From the NCBI GenBank assembly GCA_031287505.1, contig JAITSW010000189.1, forward strand, positions 1 to 7,440: a DNA stretch of 7,440 nucleotides, written 5' to 3'. Shown in pieces: positions 6,189 through 7,440 of the stretch. The DNA comes from Propionibacteriaceae bacterium (lineage in GTDB: Bacteria; Actinomycetota; Actinomycetes; Propionibacteriales; Propionibacteriaceae). The notes under the pieces were generated by a model. The model saw only the letters and a program-made list of their open reading frames with translations. It was not told the DNA's origin and searched no databases. Position numbers and translations under genes: made by a program. Numbering within the stretch: position 1 is the first letter of the stretch; each line of letters opens with the position of its first letter.

Positions 6189-6217
6189 ATTCTGGCACTT
6201 CTCGATGTTCTGTGCAA
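6189..6217 (-). promoter_or_regulatory. Candidate promoter of the transporter operon
   Basis: Reading the minus strand, TTGCAC (6217-6212) is followed after 17 nt by CAGAAT (6194-6189), placing the start near 6182, next to the operator, with a leader of about 105 nt before the ATG. The -10 box matches four of six consensus bases. A second candidate, TTGCAA (6274-6269) and TAGATA (6252-6247) with 16-nt spacing, lies just after the phosphorylase stop. The first is preferred because of its position against the operator. Confidence 0.5.
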
Positions 6218-6282
6218 GACCAATCGGAGTCCAGGTGAAACAGTGTTATCTAACTGATATCAACGGCTTTGCAACACCCGCG

Positions 6283-7440
6283 CTATTCCCAAACGGCATT
6301 AACCACGGTGCCGGCAGCAGCCATCGGGATGACATTGCCTGGAATTTCCTGCCCGTCGACGCTCAGCGTTCCGGTTCCACCGGCGCGAACTTGCACGTGG
6401 TAGGTGGCATCGCGATAGCGGCGGGTGACCTCGTAGCCGCCGATGACCTCGGTCAATTTGGGGTCGATAATCAGACCGTCAAATCCGGGGCGAATCCCAA
6501 TGAGATGCTGGGTGACGGCGACATAGACCCAGGCTGCGGTTCCGGTCAGCCAAGAATTCTTGGCTTGCCCATAGTTTGGCGCTTGCGGCCCGGCGATCAT
6601 CTGCGCGAAGGCGTAAGGCTCTAATCCATGAAGATCACTGATTGGCTCGCGGTAAACCGGGTTAATTTTTCGATAGTAGTCAAACGCGCGGGCCGGGTCG
6701 CCGGCGATAGTCTCGGCGATGAAAATCCACGGGTTGTTGTGGCAGAACACGCCGCCGTTTTCTTTATAGCCGGGCGGGTAGGAGGATATTTCGCCCAACT
6801 CCAGGTGATAGCCGGTGTACGCCGGCGCCAAGATTGCAATGCCGTGATCGCAGGCTAGCCGCTCTGCGACCGAATCTAAGGCTTGTTTCGCCCGTCCGTC
6901 GTCAAGTCCGTTTCCGCCCATGATGCACATGCCCTGTGGCTCGATATAGATCTTGCCTTCTTCGTTTTCGATGCTGCCAACCGGCGCGCCGAAAGCGTCG
7001 TAAGCCCGGCGGAACCAAGCTCCGTCCCAGCCGTGGTCGTGAATGGCTTGCCGCATCTTTGCCACGTCTTGATCGATAGCCGCTGCCAAGGCATTCTCAC
7101 CCCTTCTCGAAGCCAGTTCAGAGAGTTCCGGAGCAATCGCGGTGAACATCCCCGCAATGAATACCGACTCCGCCACTCGGCCTTCGGAGTTCGCGGTGGT
7201 TTGAAAGGATTCGCCCGGAGCGTCAGAGAAACAGTTTAGATTGAGGCAATCGTTCCAGTCCGCGCGGCCAATGAGCGGAAGGCCGTGCGGGCCGAGGTTT
7301 TCAACGACGTGCCTCCAGGAAGCGACTAGGTGTTCGAACAGCGGACGTGCCAGTGTCGGATCGTTATCGAAGTCGACTTGCTCGTCCAAAATACTGAAAT
7401 CACCGGTCTCCTTTAAATAGACGGTGGTGCCGAAAATCAG
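6283..7440 (-). CDS. Cellobiose phosphorylase, GH94, C-terminal half (5' end beyond the window)
   Basis: The frame is open from the right edge and ends at TAG (6285-6283), giving 385 residues of an enzyme usually about 820 long. A TTG at 7389 is internal, since LKETGDFSILDE reads through it and is family sequence. The enzyme phosphorolyses cellobiose to alpha-D-glucose 1-phosphate and glucose in the cytoplasm (EC 2.4.1.20). The catalytic (alpha/alpha)6 region carries LIGRADWNDCLNLN, whose second Asp of DWND (codon 7249-7251) is the proton donor known as Asp490 in Cellulomonas gilvus. YPPGYKENGG, then CHNNPW, and SWLTGTAAW hold the His and Thr-Gly expected to bind phosphate. The end (IIDPKL onward) is the C-terminal beta domain. 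Motif agreement with Cellulomonas cellobiose phosphorylase is high, so cellodextrin or chitobiose phosphorylase is less likely. The gene lies 205 bp upstream of the importer on the same strand; import followed by phosphorolysis saves one ATP per cellobiose. Confidence 0.9.
   Translation of the reverse strand: MIFGTTVYLKETGDFSILDEQVDFDNDPTLARPLFEHLVASWRHVVENLGPHGLPLIGRADWNDCLNLNCFSDAPGESFQTTANSEGRVAESVFIAGMFTAIAPELSELASRRGENALAAAIDQDVAKMRQAIHDHGWDGAWFRRAYDAFGAPVGSIENEEGKIYIEPQGMCIMGGNGLDDGRAKQALDSVAERLACDHGIAILAPAYTGYHLELGEISSYPPGYKENGGVFCHNNPWIFIAETIAGDPARAFDYYRKINPVYREPISDLHGLEPYAFAQMIAGPQAPNYGQAKNSWLTGTAAWVYVAVTQHLIGIRPGFDGLIIDPKLTEVIGGYEVTRRYRDATYHVQVRAGGTGTLSVDGQEIPGNVIPMAAAGTVVNAVWE

Noticed and set aside
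6103..6624. Open frame of 173 codons on the + strand over the operator region and the end of the phosphorylase gene
   Set aside because: It crosses a promoter/operator region and then runs antisense to conserved GH94 sequence, with no protein-family signal.
7387..7389. TTG as the start of the GH94 gene
   Set aside because: The frame continues upstream to the window edge with typical cellobiose phosphorylase residues, so the TTG is an internal Leu codon.

Overview
The window looks like a piece of an actinobacterial chromosome of moderate GC content (by eye, mid to upper 50s percent; not computed). Support for this comes from the codon use, an Ig-like domain style common in Gram-positive actinobacterial exoproteins, a cellobiose phosphorylase that reads very like the Cellulomonas enzyme, a CebEFG-type sugar importer without its own ATPase gene, and a CebR/CelR-style LacI operator. 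The genus cannot be fixed from this sequence alone. Most of the window is an ordinary beta-glucan utilisation locus.

Layout. Positions 1-1728 (+) hold the 3' part of a secreted GH74 xyloglucanase-type beta-propeller followed by about three Ig-like domains, closed by a strong bidirectional intrinsic terminator (1748-1788). About 700 bases without a gene follow (1797-2503). They hold a cluster of degenerate repeats of about 30 nt in both orientations, a marked local excess of CTAG, and a G-rich stretch next to the operon end with a G-quadruplex motif; its complement is a C-rich, G-poor 3' UTR resembling a Rho loading region. On the minus strand, reading from right to left, are: the C-terminal half of a GH94 cellobiose phosphorylase (7440-6283, cut by the window edge), a regulatory gap with a promoter candidate and a perfect 14-bp operator palindrome, a sugar-binding lipoprotein (6077-4734), a gap with a stable stem-loop, and two ABC permeases (4587-3439 and 3442-2504) that overlap by ATGA.

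How it fits together (inference from family knowledge). The secreted GH74 enzyme cuts xyloglucan or other beta-1,4-glucan chains outside the cell. The lipoprotein and two permeases take up cellobiose or short beta-glucosides, powered by an ATPase encoded elsewhere (MsiK-like in related bacteria). The GH94 enzyme splits cellobiose with phosphate into glucose 1-phosphate and glucose, saving ATP. A LacI-family repressor probably senses the imported sugar and controls the transporter promoter. I found no convincing new system. The least explained part is the repeat cluster between the two convergent transcription units.
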